Source: Halieaceae bacterium (GTDB taxonomy: Bacteria; Pseudomonadota; Gammaproteobacteria; Pseudomonadales; Halieaceae). Taken from it: 20,012 nucleotides of DNA. The position numbers and the translations under genes were made by a program. The notes below the pieces were generated by a model. It was not told where the DNA came from, did no database searches, and worked only from the letters and a program-made list of their open reading frames with translations. Shown piece after piece: positions 1 to 7,567 of the stretch (position 1 is its first letter; the number at the start of each line of letters is the position of its first letter). The stretch is taken from NCBI GenBank assembly GCA_018666295.1, contig JABIZW010000103.1:1-20012 (forward strand), given 5' to 3'.

Positions 1-107
1 CCAAAACCACGCTCAAGTGGCTCAAGTGTCACGAGCGCGCGGGTAGTGGATTTCTCGTCTACCTTAATGACCCGTGGAGTAAGAAACTCGTTAACTGAAT
101 TTTGCAT
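1..107 (-). CDS. rpoA: RNA polymerase alpha subunit, N-terminal fragment (runs off the window)
   Basis: Start of the alpha subunit, which dimerises to seed RNA polymerase assembly and contacts activators and UP elements. Only 35 codons are in the window. They read MQNSVNEFLTPRVIKVDEKS and then a LEPLERGFG-like segment, the usual opening of the gammaproteobacterial alpha N-terminal domain. The ATG lies 49 bases after the rpsD stop, with only a weak GGGAA ribosome site before it. It is the expected fourth gene of the alpha cluster, and rplQ should follow outside the window. The gene is cut by the window edge, not broken. Confidence 0.96.
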   Translation of the reverse strand, partial: MQNSVNEFLTPRVIKVDEKSTTRALVTLEPLERGF

Positions 108-156
108 AATGTTTCCCGTTCAAGAATTCGGTTTAACCGCTATACGCACTGATACC

Positions 157-777
157 TTACTTGGAGTACAGTTCGACAATCAGGTTCTCGTTAATTTCGC
201 TTGGAAGATCTTGACGTTCAGGCTTCGTCTTAAACGTTCCCTCAAGCTTCTCGGTGTTCAGCTCAATCCACACTGGATCTGGACGCTGCTCTGCAAGCCC
301 CATGGCCGACTGAATCCGAAGCTGCTTCTTCGCTTTCTCACGAACCGATACAACATCACCCGGTGCGACCTGATACGACGGAATATTGACGACGCGGCCG
401 TTAATCAGGATCCCTTTGTGAGAGACAAGCTGACGCGCTTCTGAGCGCGTCGAACCAAAGCCCATACGATAAACGACGTTGTCCAGGCGGCTCTCTAACA
501 GCTGCAGCAGGTTTTCACCCGTCGCGCCCTTGAGACGTGCCGCCTCTTTGTAATAATTGCGGAACTGCTTCTCGAGCACACCGTAGATACGACGTACCTT
601 CTGCTTTTCACGTAACTGAACGCCGTAATCTGACAAACGACCACGCCGCGCACCGTGCTGACCGGGTGCGGTTTCCGCTTTGCATTTACTCTCGAGCGCA
701 CGAACGCCACTCTTGAGCTGAAGATCGGTGCCTTCGCGACGCGAAAGCTTACATTTAGGTCCAATATATCGAGCCAT
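157..777 (-). CDS. rpsD: 30S ribosomal protein S4
   Basis: Primary 16S rRNA binder that nucleates assembly of the 30S body. In enteric bacteria it is also the translational repressor of the alpha operon. The 206-residue protein has the full family length. The N-terminal domain opens MARYIGPKCKLSRREGTDL, and the S4 RNA-binding fold spans about residues 96-160 (SRLDNVVYRMGFG, then LINGRVVN). It ends VELYSK as in enterobacteria. Only Cys9 and Cys32 are seen near the N terminus, so this is the zinc-free form. The ATG at 777 follows rpsK by 25 bases. Whether it represses this operon here cannot be read from the sequence. Confidence 0.98.
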   Translation of the reverse strand: MARYIGPKCKLSRREGTDLQLKSGVRALESKCKAETAPGQHGARRGRLSDYGVQLREKQKVRRIYGVLEKQFRNYYKEAARLKGATGENLLQLLESRLDNVVYRMGFGSTRSEARQLVSHKGILINGRVVNIPSYQVAPGDVVSVREKAKKQLRIQSAMGLAEQRPDPVWIELNTEKLEGTFKTKPERQDLPSEINENLIVELYSK

Positions 778-802
778 TTATCTCTTTCCTCAGACGGCGT
801 TA

Positions 803-1195
803 TTAAACGCGACGCTTCTTTGGTGGGCGACAACCGTTATGTGGAATCGGTGTCACGTCAGTAATGTTGGTAATCTTGTAACCACAGCCGTTCAGTGCAC
901 GAACCGCCGACTCACGGCCAGGCCCTGGGCCCTTAACCTGAACATCGAGGTTCTTAAGACCGTATTCTTTAGCCGCTTCTCCCGCGCGCTCAGCAGCCAC
1001 CTGCGCAGCAAAAGGAGTCGACTTGCGAGAGCCTCGGAAGCCAGAGCCCCCTGCCGTCGCCCAGCTCAGGGTATTACCCTGGCGGTCAGTAATGGTCACG
1101 ATGGTGTTGTTAAATGACGCGTGAACATGCGCCACGCCATCGACCACCTGCTTCGTAATCTTTCGTTTTGTCGTTTTCTTGGCTTGCTTTGCCAT
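803..1195 (-). CDS. rpsK: 30S ribosomal protein S11
   Basis: Platform protein of the 30S subunit, near the mRNA exit site with S7 and S18. The 130 residues match the family length. The lysine-rich N-terminal tail leads into HVHASFNNTIVTITDRQGN, and a glycine-proline turn (KGPGPGRESA) follows. The C-terminal tail reads PHNGCRPPKKRRV; Asn120-Gly121 corresponds to the site that forms isoaspartate in E. coli S11. The gene starts at an ATG preceded by AGGAAG. An unusually long 79-base gap with a strong hairpin separates it from rpsM upstream. Confidence 0.98.
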   Translation of the reverse strand: MAKQAKKTTKRKITKQVVDGVAHVHASFNNTIVTITDRQGNTLSWATAGGSGFRGSRKSTPFAAQVAAERAGEAAKEYGLKNLDVQVKGPGPGRESAVRALNGCGYKITNITDVTPIPHNGCRPPKKRRV

Positions 1196-1250
1196 TTCGC
1201 TTCCTGTCTCTATATCATCGCTACAAATTAGGATGTAGCTACACGTGAGA

Positions 1251-1269
1251 GGAGTGGTTGGACCACTCC
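1251..1269 (-). promoter_or_regulatory. Intercistronic hairpin between rpsM and rpsK
   Basis: A perfect 8-bp stem, GGAGTGGT paired with ACCACTCC around a 3-base loop, lies just after the rpsM stop in the 79-base rpsM-rpsK gap. The RNA-sense sequence after it is TCTCACGTG, with no U run, so it is not a standard intrinsic terminator. It could be an mRNA processing or stability element, or part of a feedback site. The gap also holds the palindrome TGTAGCTACA at 1234-1243. The structure is seen directly; the role is unknown. Confidence 0.5.
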
Positions 1270-1274
1270 ACTAA

Positions 1275-1631
1275 TTACCGACGAATCGGCTTTCGAGGAC
1301 CCTTTCGTGTCCGCGCGTTTGTCTTTGTTCGCTGCCCTCGCAGAGGCAAGCTCTTTCGGTGGCGCAGACCACGGTTGCACCCGAGATCAAGCAATCGCTT
1401 GATGTTCATTGACACTTCACGTCGCAAATCACCCTCGACGTTCATGTCGGACACCAGCCCGCGCAACTGATCGAGCTCTGCCTCAGAAAGTTCACCAATC
1501 TTGGTGCTTTCTGGAATATTTGTTTCTGCACACAGGCGCTTCGCTTGCGTGCGACCGACACCAAATATGTACGTCAGTGAGATCACTGCATGTTTGTTAT
1601 CAGGGATGTTTACACCGGCAATACGTGCCAT
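1275..1631 (-). CDS. rpsM: 30S ribosomal protein S13
   Basis: Head protein of the 30S subunit that contacts the P-site tRNA and 50S bridge B1. It opens MARIAGVNIPDNKHAVISLT and carries the helix-turn-helix segment IFGVGRTQAKRLC. The basic tail ends KGPRKPIRR, which reaches the P site in the family. From the ATG at 1631 the length is 118 residues, the normal size. A TTG two codons upstream is possible but would add residues the family lacks, and GGAGA sits 7 bases before the ATG. It is the first gene of the alpha cluster, 80 bases after rpmJ. I saw no convincing promoter in that gap. Confidence 0.97.
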   Translation of the reverse strand: MARIAGVNIPDNKHAVISLTYIFGVGRTQAKRLCAETNIPESTKIGELSEAELDQLRGLVSDMNVEGDLRREVSMNIKRLLDLGCNRGLRHRKSLPLRGQRTKTNARTRKGPRKPIRR

Positions 1632-1711
1632 TACCAATCTCCATTATTGAGCGGCTTTACACCGCATCTTTTGGCCCCGATTACATCGAAGCCCGAATTT
1701 TCACTTCGAAA

Positions 1712-1828
1712 CTAGCCCTGACGCTGCTTGTGACGTGGGTCGCTGGAACAGATCACACGGACCACGCGATTGCGACGGACGACTTTACAGTTGCGACAAA
1801 TTTTCTTTACCGAAGCTCGAACTTTCAT
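1712..1828 (-). CDS. rpmJ: 50S ribosomal protein L36 (zinc form)
   Basis: Smallest 50S protein; it binds 23S rRNA late in assembly. The 38-residue frame reads MKVRASVKKICRNCKVVRRN, continues RVVRVICSSDPRHKQRQG and stops at TAG (1712-1714). Cys11, Cys14, Cys27 and His33 form the zinc ribbon of the C+ paralogue, which zinc starvation normally leads cells to replace with a C- copy. It sits 16 bases after secY, its usual position in the spc cluster, and GAGAGA serves as a likely ribosome site. The frame is too short for a routine ORF search but is unambiguous. Confidence 0.96.
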   Translation of the reverse strand: MKVRASVKKICRNCKVVRRNRVVRVICSSDPRHKQRQG

Positions 1829-1844
1829 TTCTCTCTCCCAAGAC

Positions 1845-3170
1845 CTAGCGCAGTCGGCCGGCTGTGCCGATGCTGCTTAGGTTTGCTTTCTTCATCACAC
1901 CGTCGTACTGGTGAGACATTAAGTGGCTCTGCACTTGCGCCATGAAATCCATGACCACAACCACAACAATCAGCATTGATGTTCCACCGAGGTAAAATGG
2001 GACGTTGAACATCACAACTAAGAACTGCGGTAATAGACAGACCAGCGCAATGTAGGCAGATCCAAAAATAGTGAGGCGCGTGAGTACACCGTCAATGTAG
2101 TTTGCTGTCTGCTGACCGGGACGAATGCCAGGTACAAACGCGCCAGAGCGCTTAAGATTGTCCGCCACTTCACTGGGATTAAACATTAACGCCGTATAAA
2201 AGAAGCAGAAAAAGACGATAAAGCCTGTGAACAGCATGATATTCAGTGGCTGACCCGGACCAATAGCGACCGCCAGGTCTTGCAACCAATCAGAATTGTC
2301 GGAGCTGCCGAACCATTGAGCGACCGAGGCTGGGAACAACAATATGGAACTTGCAAAAATTGCAGGAATGACGCCCGCCATATTCACTTTAAGTGGCAAG
2401 TGCGATGCTGGGGCCTGATACATTTGACGGCCCTGCTGACGTTTGGCGTAGTTCACAGTGATGCGGCGCTGACCGCGCTCAATGAACACAACCAGCGCGA
2501 TCACGATGATCGCAAGCGCGAGCACACCCAACAAAATCAGAATATTCAATTCGCCCTGACGTGCTTGCTCTAAGGATTGACCAATCGCCTGCGGAAGTCC
2601 GGCAACGATTCCGGCAAATATAAGTAACGAAATACCGTTACCGATACCCTTCTCTGTAATCTGCTCACCCAGCCACATCATAAAGACGGCGCCAGTCACT
2701 AAGGACGTAATGGCGATGACGTAAAACCCTATGCTTGCGTCGTAGGTCAGCCCTTGGTTGGCAAGACCCACGGTCATACCTGTACCTTGTACCAGCGCCA
2801 GTGCCACCGTTAAGTAACGCGTCCACTGGCTAATCTTCTTTCGCCCGGACTCGCCTTCTTTCTTAATCGCGTCTAGCTCTGGCGTCACCGCCGTCATCAA
2901 CTGCATGATAATGGACGCTGAAATATAAGGCAGGATACCCAGCGCGAGAATACTCATACGCTCAAGCGCACCGCCGGAGAATACATTGGCAAGCCCGAGA
3001 ATTGTCCCTTGGTTCTGATCAAACAACGCAGAGAGCTGCGCAGGATCAATACCGGGAACCGGAATATGCGTTCCGATCCGGTAGATCACAAGAGCAATTA
3101 AAACAAAACGTAGCCGGCGAAACAGTTCGCCCATGCCCGTGTTGTTCGCTGATGGCATACCATTCGCCAT
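1845..3170 (-). CDS. secY: Protein translocase subunit SecY
   Basis: Channel-forming subunit of the SecYEG translocon in the inner membrane, which passes unfolded proteins to the periplasm and membrane proteins sideways into the bilayer. The 441 residues match the family and contain about ten hydrophobic segments, starting after FRRLRFVLIALVIYRIGTHI. The basic cytosolic loop near residues 240-265 (RGQRRITVNYAKRQQGRQMY, then LPLKVNMAGVIPAIFA) is the SecA/ribosome contact region. The C-terminal tail is basic (MKKANLSSIGTAGRLR). It starts 2 bases after the rplO stop, so the two are probably translationally coupled, as expected in the spc cluster. Confidence 0.98.
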   Translation of the reverse strand: MANGMPSANNTGMGELFRRLRFVLIALVIYRIGTHIPVPGIDPAQLSALFDQNQGTILGLANVFSGGALERMSILALGILPYISASIIMQLMTAVTPELDAIKKEGESGRKKISQWTRYLTVALALVQGTGMTVGLANQGLTYDASIGFYVIAITSLVTGAVFMMWLGEQITEKGIGNGISLLIFAGIVAGLPQAIGQSLEQARQGELNILILLGVLALAIIVIALVVFIERGQRRITVNYAKRQQGRQMYQAPASHLPLKVNMAGVIPAIFASSILLFPASVAQWFGSSDNSDWLQDLAVAIGPGQPLNIMLFTGFIVFFCFFYTALMFNPSEVADNLKRSGAFVPGIRPGQQTANYIDGVLTRLTIFGSAYIALVCLLPQFLVVMFNVPFYLGGTSMLIVVVVVMDFMAQVQSHLMSHQYDGVMKKANLSSIGTAGRLR

Positions 3171-3172
3171 GA

Positions 3173-3619
3173 TTAAGCCTCGACGCTCCCGCCAGCGGCT
3201 TCGATCGCCTCGCGAGCCCCTTTGGTGACCTTCAAGCCTTTAACGTGCACTGCCTTGTCGATCGTACCCGATAAGAAAACACGAGCGCGAAGAACGTCGT
3301 CTCTGACGAGGTCAGCGGTCTTAAGCGCCTCCAAATCAACAGACTCACCCTCAACACGATTTAACTCGTGCAACCGAACCTGCGCCGTTGTGCGGCTAAT
3401 CCGAGAAGTGAAACCGTACTTAGGAAGACGCTTCTGCAGCGGCATCTGACCACCCTCAAATCCAGCGCGGACTTTACCGCCTGAGCGCGCCTTAAGGCCC
3501 TTGTGACCACGACCCGCCGTCTTACCGACGCCCGAACCAATCCCACGACCGACACGCTTTGCATCACGCTTGGCACCCGGCGCAGGACTGAGAGAATTTA
3601 ACCGGAGTTCGTCACCCAT
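3173..3619 (-). CDS. rplO: 50S ribosomal protein L15
   Basis: Late-assembling 50S protein that threads a long basic N-terminal arm into 23S rRNA. The glycine- and arginine-rich arm spans about residues 22-50 (RVGRGIGSGVGKTAGRGHKG), followed by FEGGQMPLQKRLPKYGF. The 148 residues slightly exceed the common 144, because the frame opens MGDELRLNSLSP where relatives usually begin at the MRLN position; there is no alternative start at that point. The start overlaps the rpmD stop as TAATG, with GAGGAG upstream, which implies coupled translation. Confidence 0.97.
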   Translation of the reverse strand: MGDELRLNSLSPAPGAKRDAKRVGRGIGSGVGKTAGRGHKGLKARSGGKVRAGFEGGQMPLQKRLPKYGFTSRISRTTAQVRLHELNRVEGESVDLEALKTADLVRDDVLRARVFLSGTIDKAVHVKGLKVTKGAREAIEAAGGSVEA

Positions 3620-3807
3620 TATGCCTGCTCCTCAATTCGTACCAGGTAATTCACCTTGTTAATCATTCCACGCACCGATGGAGTGTCTTCAACTGCAACC
3701 GTGTGTCCGATGCGACGAAGACCCAAACCGCGTACACAGGCCTGGTGGCTCTTAAGGCGACCATTAAAACTTTTCACTAAGGTCACTTTGATCATTTCTT
3801 TGCTCAT
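3619..3807 (-). CDS. rpmD: 50S ribosomal protein L30
   Basis: Small 50S protein bound to 23S rRNA domain II. The 62-residue frame opens MSKEMIKVTLVKSFNGRLKS, contains RGLGLRRIGHTV and ends with the strand KVNYLVRIEEQA. All are usual for bacterial L30. I chose the ATG at 3807; a GTG one codon earlier is in frame, but AAGGA is well spaced (8 bases) from the ATG. It lies 13 bases after rpsE, and its stop overlaps the rplO start. Confidence 0.96.
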   Translation of the reverse strand: MSKEMIKVTLVKSFNGRLKSHQACVRGLGLRRIGHTVAVEDTPSVRGMINKVNYLVRIEEQA

Positions 3808-3820
3808 CACCTAGTTCCTT

Positions 3821-4336
3821 TTAGCTGAAGATTTCTTCAACTGATTTACCGCGCTTGGCGGCAACATCTTCTGGTGAAACCATGTCGCGCAAACCGTTGT
3901 ACGTCGCGCGTACCACGTTAGCGGGATTCGTAGAGCCGTAGCACTTCGCCAAAACGTTCTGGACGCCGGCAATTTCGAGTACCGAGCGCATCGCACCACC
4001 GGCAATAACACCTGTACCTTCAGAGGCAGGCTGCATGTAAACCTTTGACGCACCATGACGCGCCTTAACGGGGTACTGCAGTGTGCCGTTGACCAGCTCG
4101 ACTGAAATCATATTTCGGCGAGCAGCTTCCATCGCCTTCTGAATCGCGACTGGTACTTCACGCGCCTTGCCACGACCAAAACCAACACGCCCTTTGCCGT
4201 CACCGACAACGGTCAGCGCCGTAAAGCTCATGATGCGGCCGCCTTTTACAGTCTTGGCAACACGGTTTACCTGCACCAACTTCTCCTGAAAATCGCCCTC
4301 AGTGCGTTGGTCGCTTTGTCTCTTATCCTTTGCCAT
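3821..4336 (-). CDS. rpsE: 30S ribosomal protein S5
   Basis: 30S protein at the mRNA entry tunnel that, with S4, affects decoding accuracy and mRNA unwinding. The 171 residues start MAKDKRQSDQRTEGDFQEKL. The loop NRVAKTVKGGRIMSF (about residues 24-38), where spectinomycin-resistance changes occur in E. coli, looks wild type. The double-stranded-RNA-binding fold continues with VGDGKGRVGFGRGKAREVP. The C-terminal domain carries GSTNPANVVRATYNGL. It sits 3 bases after the rplR stop, in normal spc order. Confidence 0.98.
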   Translation of the reverse strand: MAKDKRQSDQRTEGDFQEKLVQVNRVAKTVKGGRIMSFTALTVVGDGKGRVGFGRGKAREVPVAIQKAMEAARRNMISVELVNGTLQYPVKARHGASKVYMQPASEGTGVIAGGAMRSVLEIAGVQNVLAKCYGSTNPANVVRATYNGLRDMVSPEDVAAKRGKSVEEIFS

Positions 4337-4339
4337 TGC

Positions 4340-4690
4340 TTAAAACTCCAATCCGCCTTCACGCGCTGCGTCAGCAAGCGCTTTCACTCGCCCGTGATAC
4401 TTATAGCCCGAACGGTCAAATGCCACTTCCGTAACACCCGCTGCCTTCGCGCGCTCTGCAACCAACTTACCAACAGCCGCTGCCGCTTCCATATTTCCAG
4501 TAGCGCCTGAACGAAGGTCCTTGTCCAGGGTCGAGGCCTGTGCCAACACACGATCGCCGTCGCCGTTGATGATCTGCGCATAAATGTGACGCGGAGTGCG
4601 GTTCACACTGAGACGCACATCTCCTGCGGTACGCATACGAACACGCGACTTGCGTGCGCGGCGCAAACGCGCCTGAGTCTTATCATTCAT
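4340..4690 (-). CDS. rplR: 50S ribosomal protein L18
   Basis: Central protuberance protein that binds 5S rRNA with L5 and L25. The 116 residues have a basic N-terminal tail (KTQARLRRARKSRVRM) and the core motif RLSVNRTPRHIYAQIINGDG. The conserved C-terminal segment is VAFDRSGYKYHGRVKALADA, ending REGGLEF. Length and ends match the family. It follows rplF by 11 bases. Confidence 0.98.
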   Translation of the reverse strand: MNDKTQARLRRARKSRVRMRTAGDVRLSVNRTPRHIYAQIINGDGDRVLAQASTLDKDLRSGATGNMEAAAAVGKLVAERAKAAGVTEVAFDRSGYKYHGRVKALADAAREGGLEF

Positions 4691-4701
4691 CGCTTTACCC
4701 G

Positions 4702-5229
4702 TTACTTCTTCTTGGCTTCCTTACGCCGGACATACTCGTCTGCGTATCGGATACCCTTGCCCTTGTATGGCTCTGGCGGACGGAAGCTGCGGATTTCCGC
4801 TGCTGCCTGGCCAACTGCCTGCTTGTCTGTTCCTCGAATCACAATTTCAGTCTGAGTGGGCGTCTCTACAGACAGGCCCTCAGGCAAATCGTAGTCAACA
4901 GGGTGTGACAGACCGAGACTCAAGTTCACCGTATTACCGGATGCCTTGGCACGATAACCCACACCATTGAGCACTAACTTCTTTTCCCAACCGTCACTCA
5001 CGCCCACTACTAGGTTGTTGAGCAAAGCGCGCGTTGTGCCCGCCATAGCACGGTTAGTATCAAAATCGTAGATAATCTGCGCTACGTCGCCGTTGACCTC
5101 AACACCGATGCCATCGGTCAACGTCATTTCCATTTTCCCTTTACCACCCTTAACCGAAACGCTGGTGCCAGCAACGCTGACCTCAACACCCTTAGGGAGG
5201 CTGACGGGGTTATTCGCTACACGTGACAT
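4702..5229 (-). CDS. rplF: 50S ribosomal protein L6
   Basis: 50S protein near the factor-binding site and the base of the L7/L12 stalk. It has 175 residues in two related halves; the first begins MSRVANNPVSLPKGVEVSV. The second carries VNLSLGLSHPVDYDLPEGLS and the family signature region GQAAAEIRSFRPPEPYKGKG, then a lysine-rich tail. The start is ATG and the spacing from rpsH is 22 bases. Nothing departs from the usual pattern. Confidence 0.98.
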   Translation of the reverse strand: MSRVANNPVSLPKGVEVSVAGTSVSVKGGKGKMEMTLTDGIGVEVNGDVAQIIYDFDTNRAMAGTTRALLNNLVVGVSDGWEKKLVLNGVGYRAKASGNTVNLSLGLSHPVDYDLPEGLSVETPTQTEIVIRGTDKQAVGQAAAEIRSFRPPEPYKGKGIRYADEYVRRKEAKKK

Positions 5230-5251
5230 GAATCGACTCTCCCGCTACTCG

Positions 5252-5647
5252 TTAAAAGACTGTACACAGTACTTCGCCACCAACGCCCTGCGCCTTGGCC
5301 GCTCGATCTGTCATCACGCCCTTGGACGTTGAGACAATCGCGACGCCAAGCCCGTTTCTGACGCTCGGCATTCCACCCTTACCCGCATAGCGGCGAAGCG
5401 ATGGCTTACTGACACGCTCGATTTCCGCGATGACGGGCTTGCCGTTGTAGTACTTAAGTTCAATATTCAGCCGAGGCTTACCCTCACCTGCATCGACACT
5501 GTACCCGGCGATATAACCTTCATCTTGAAGCACTTGCGCAACAGCGGTTTTCAGTTTTGATCCAGGCATGTCGACGAACTTCTTCCCCGCCATTTGCGCA
5601 TTGCGCACGCGAGTCAACATGTCACTGATGGGATCTTGCATACTCAT
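5252..5647 (-). CDS. rpsH: 30S ribosomal protein S8
   Basis: Primary 16S rRNA binder at helix 21 of the central domain, and in E. coli the repressor of the spc operon. The 131 residues open MSMQDPISDMLTRVRNAQMA. The C-terminal half contains the conserved KGVMTDRAAKAQGVGGEVLC block that contacts RNA. Start codon and length agree with relatives. It follows rpsN by 15 bases. An S8-repression site would be expected near rplE, but I could not recognise one by eye. Confidence 0.98.
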   Translation of the reverse strand: MSMQDPISDMLTRVRNAQMAGKKFVDMPGSKLKTAVAQVLQDEGYIAGYSVDAGEGKPRLNIELKYYNGKPVIAEIERVSKPSLRRYAGKGGMPSVRNGLGVAIVSTSKGVMTDRAAKAQGVGGEVLCTVF

Positions 5648-5662
5648 AGTCGTTCGTCTCCG

Positions 5663-5968
5663 TTACCAGCTTGACTTAACTAAGCCTGGTACATCACCGC
5701 GCATTGCGGCTTCACGTAACTTGTTTCGGCACAAACCAAACTTTCGGTAAACGCCGTGTGGCCGTCCTGTAATTTGGCACCGTCGTCGCTGACGCACAGG
5801 ATTGGCATTACGCGGCAGCTTTTGTAACGCCACCTGAGCTTCCCAGCGCGCGTCGTCATCCGCGTTCACATCACCAATAATCTCTTTCAATTTGGACCGC
5901 TTCGACGCGTACTTCGCGACAGTCCGCGCTCGCTTGTCTTCTCTGGCCACCATCGATTTCTTAGCCAT
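5663..5968 (-). CDS. rpsN: 30S ribosomal protein S14 (zinc-free long form)
   Basis: 30S head protein needed late in assembly. The 101-residue length and the absence of a CxxC...CxxC set mark it as the C- form typical of gammaproteobacteria. It opens MAKKSMVAREDKRARTVAKY. The conserved C-terminal block contains RRRCQITGRPHGVYRKFGLC and ends GLVKSSW. It sits 9 bases after rplE in the usual order. A zinc-requiring paralogue is not present here. Confidence 0.98.
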   Translation of the reverse strand: MAKKSMVAREDKRARTVAKYASKRSKLKEIIGDVNADDDARWEAQVALQKLPRNANPVRQRRRCQITGRPHGVYRKFGLCRNKLREAAMRGDVPGLVKSSW

Positions 5969-5977
5969 AACTCTGCC

Positions 5978-6517
5978 TCAGCCTCTAAATGGGAAGTTAA
6001 AGGCGCTTAACAAAGCACGCCCTTGCTCATCGTTTTTAGCCGAAGTCGTAATCACAACGTCCATGCCGCGTAACTTGTCGACTTGGTCGTAATCGATTTC
6101 GGGGAAAATAATCTGCTCAGTGATACCCATGGCGAAGTTACCTCGGCCATCGAACTGCTTGCCACTAACACCGCGGAAATCGCGGATTCGAGGGATCGCA
6201 ATCGAAATAAATCGGTCGAGAAACTCATACATTTGCTCATCTCGCAGCGTCACCTTACAGCCAATGGGCCATCCGTCACGGATCTTAAATCCGGCGATCG
6301 ACTTACGAGACTTGGTGACCACGGGCTTCTGACCTGCAATCTTTTGCATATCAGAAACCGCATTTTCGAGAACTTTTTTATCTCCTACCGCCTCGCCGAC
6401 ACCCATATTGAGGGTGATCTTCGTCACGCGGGGAACTTCCATCGCATTGGACAGGCCGAGCTCTTCTTTGAGCTTGGGCGCTATCTCTTCTCGATATTTG
6501 ATTTTAAGCGTTGCCAT
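5978..6517 (-). CDS. rplE: 50S ribosomal protein L5
   Basis: 5S rRNA-binding protein that also contacts the P-site tRNA and bridge B1b. The 179 residues have the family length. Recognisable parts are KEELGLSNAMEVPRVTKITL near the N terminus, GQKPVVTKSRKSIAGFKIRD in the middle, the loop RDFRGVSGKQFDGRGNFAMG, and EQIIFPEIDYDQVDKLRGMD. It follows rplX by 25 bases. In E. coli the S8 target lies around this start. Confidence 0.98.
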   Translation of the reverse strand: MATLKIKYREEIAPKLKEELGLSNAMEVPRVTKITLNMGVGEAVGDKKVLENAVSDMQKIAGQKPVVTKSRKSIAGFKIRDGWPIGCKVTLRDEQMYEFLDRFISIAIPRIRDFRGVSGKQFDGRGNFAMGITEQIIFPEIDYDQVDKLRGMDVVITTSAKNDEQGRALLSAFNFPFRG

Positions 6518-6542
6518 TATAAGCTACCTCGAGAGCCTTCGA

Positions 6543-6857
6543 TTACGCGTCAATCGCGTCGCCGCTTGACTTGTAAATTCGTACTTTGTTGCCATCTTCA
6601 ACTTTGTAGCCGACACGATCGCCGCGACCTGCCTCAGCGTTGTAAATAGCAACGTTGGAAATTTGAATTGCCGCTTCCTTCTCAATAATGCCACCTGCAA
6701 CACCCGCTTGCGGGTTCGGCTTGGTGTGCTTCTTGATCATATTGACGCCAGAAACGATCAGCTTCCCTGTATCCAATACCTGGCGCACAGTGCCTCGCTT
6801 ACCTTTGTCGCGACCCGCAATTACGATCACTTCATCGTCGCGCTTTATTTTTGCCAT
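6543..6857 (-). CDS. rplX: 50S ribosomal protein L24
   Basis: Assembly-initiating 50S protein near the tunnel exit. The 104 residues contain a KOW motif early (VIVIAGRDKGKRGTVRQVL, residues 11-29) and the conserved VSGVNMIKKHTKPNPQAGVA. The C-terminal half carries GDRVGYKVEDGNKVRIYKSS. It lies 26 bases after rplN, in normal order and length. Confidence 0.98.
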   Translation of the reverse strand: MAKIKRDDEVIVIAGRDKGKRGTVRQVLDTGKLIVSGVNMIKKHTKPNPQAGVAGGIIEKEAAIQISNVAIYNAEAGRGDRVGYKVEDGNKVRIYKSSGDAIDA

Positions 6858-6883
6858 TGTCTTTTCTCCTAAACCCCGGCCGC

Positions 6884-7252
6884 TCAGATGACTTCTGGCG
6901 CCAGCGAGATGATCTTCATAAACTTCTCACCGCGTAACTCGCGAGTTACAGGGCCAAAAATACGAGTGCCAATCGGTGCATCAGAAGCGCTCAACAACAC
7001 CGCCGCGTTTTCGTCGAATTTGATCAGCGACCCGTCTGGTCGACGAACGCCCTTTCGTGTCCGAACAACGACTGCGCGCATCACCTGACCCTTCTTGACC
7101 TTGCCGCGGGGGATCGCTTCTTTAACAGTCACCTTGATGATGTCACCCACACGCGCGTAACGACGCTTTGAGCCACCCAACACCTTGATACACATCACTC
7201 GACGCGCACCACTGTTGTCTGCCACTTCCAAATACGATTCAGTCTGAATCAT
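6884..7252 (-). CDS. rplN: 50S ribosomal protein L14
   Basis: 50S protein at intersubunit bridge B8 and the binding site of silencing factor RsfS. The 122 residues open MIQTESYLEVADNSGARRVM and include the signature GGSKRRYARVGDIIKVTVKE. Later come RTRKGVRRPDGSLIKFDENA and IFGPVTRELR. It is conventionally the first gene of the spc cluster and follows rpsQ by 45 bases. That gap holds a small hairpin but no convincing promoter. Confidence 0.98.
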   Translation of the reverse strand: MIQTESYLEVADNSGARRVMCIKVLGGSKRRYARVGDIIKVTVKEAIPRGKVKKGQVMRAVVVRTRKGVRRPDGSLIKFDENAAVLLSASDAPIGTRIFGPVTRELRGEKFMKIISLAPEVI

Positions 7253-7268
7253 TACCCCACCTCATACC

Positions 7269-7283
7269 GCGGCAAATTGCCGC
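7269..7283 (-). promoter_or_regulatory. Small hairpin in the rpsQ-rplN gap
   Basis: GCGGCA pairs with TGCCGC around a 3-base loop, 16 bases before the rplN start and within the 45-base junction of the S10 and spc clusters. No U tract follows, so it should not terminate transcription. It could protect or process mRNA, or tune rplN translation. Only the inverted repeat is seen; the function is unproven. Confidence 0.3.
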
Positions 7284-7297
7284 ATTGAACCCTTTAA

Positions 7298-7567
7298 TCA
7301 AGCGATGTCAGTCGCTGTCTCTACAATTTCAACCAAAGCCCATGACTTGGTTTTAGACCGCGGACGCGACTCCGATACCAACACGGTGTCACCCATGCCG
7401 GCTTTGTTCTCTTCGTCGTGAGCGTGAACCTTCGACGACCGTGTAATGTACTTACCGTAAACGGGGTGCTTTACACGCCTCTCAATTAATACAGTGATCG
7501 TCTTGTCCATCTTGTCGCTGACAACGCGACCCTGGAGCGTACGAGCTGTGCTTTGAGCTGCTTCCAT
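7298..7567 (-). CDS. rpsQ: 30S ribosomal protein S17
   Basis: Primary 16S rRNA-binding protein with an OB fold, important for assembly of the 30S body. From the ATG at 7567 it has 89 residues, slightly longer than the 84 of E. coli at the N terminus. The core motifs are GRVVSDKMDKTITVLIERRV and HPVYGKYITRSSKVHAHDEE, followed by GDTVLVSESRPRSKTKSW. The ATG overlaps the rpmC stop as TGATG. An in-frame GTG one codon earlier is possible but less likely. Confidence 0.97.
   Translation of the reverse strand: MEAAQSTARTLQGRVVSDKMDKTITVLIERRVKHPVYGKYITRSSKVHAHDEENKAGMGDTVLVSESRPRSKTKSWALVEIVETATDIA

Noticed and set aside
1196..1250. Possible rpsK promoter with TATAGA near the gene start
   Set aside because: No acceptable -35 sequence at the right distance.
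1632..1711. Alpha-operon promoter and S4 pseudoknot before rpsM
   Set aside because: The 80-base gap shows no convincing promoter boxes and no pairing clear enough to call a pseudoknot.
1409..1945. Plus-strand open frame of 178 codons across rpsM, rpmJ and secY
   Set aside because: It overlaps three well-identified genes on the other strand and has no family features.
6518..6542. S8 repressor site at the rplX-rplE junction
   Set aside because: Expected from E. coli, but I could not see a helix-21-like fold in the short 25-base gap by eye.
6083..6649. Plus-strand open frame of 188 codons opposite rplE and rplX
   Set aside because: It is antisense to conserved ribosomal genes, has no recognisable domain, and follows from their codon bias.
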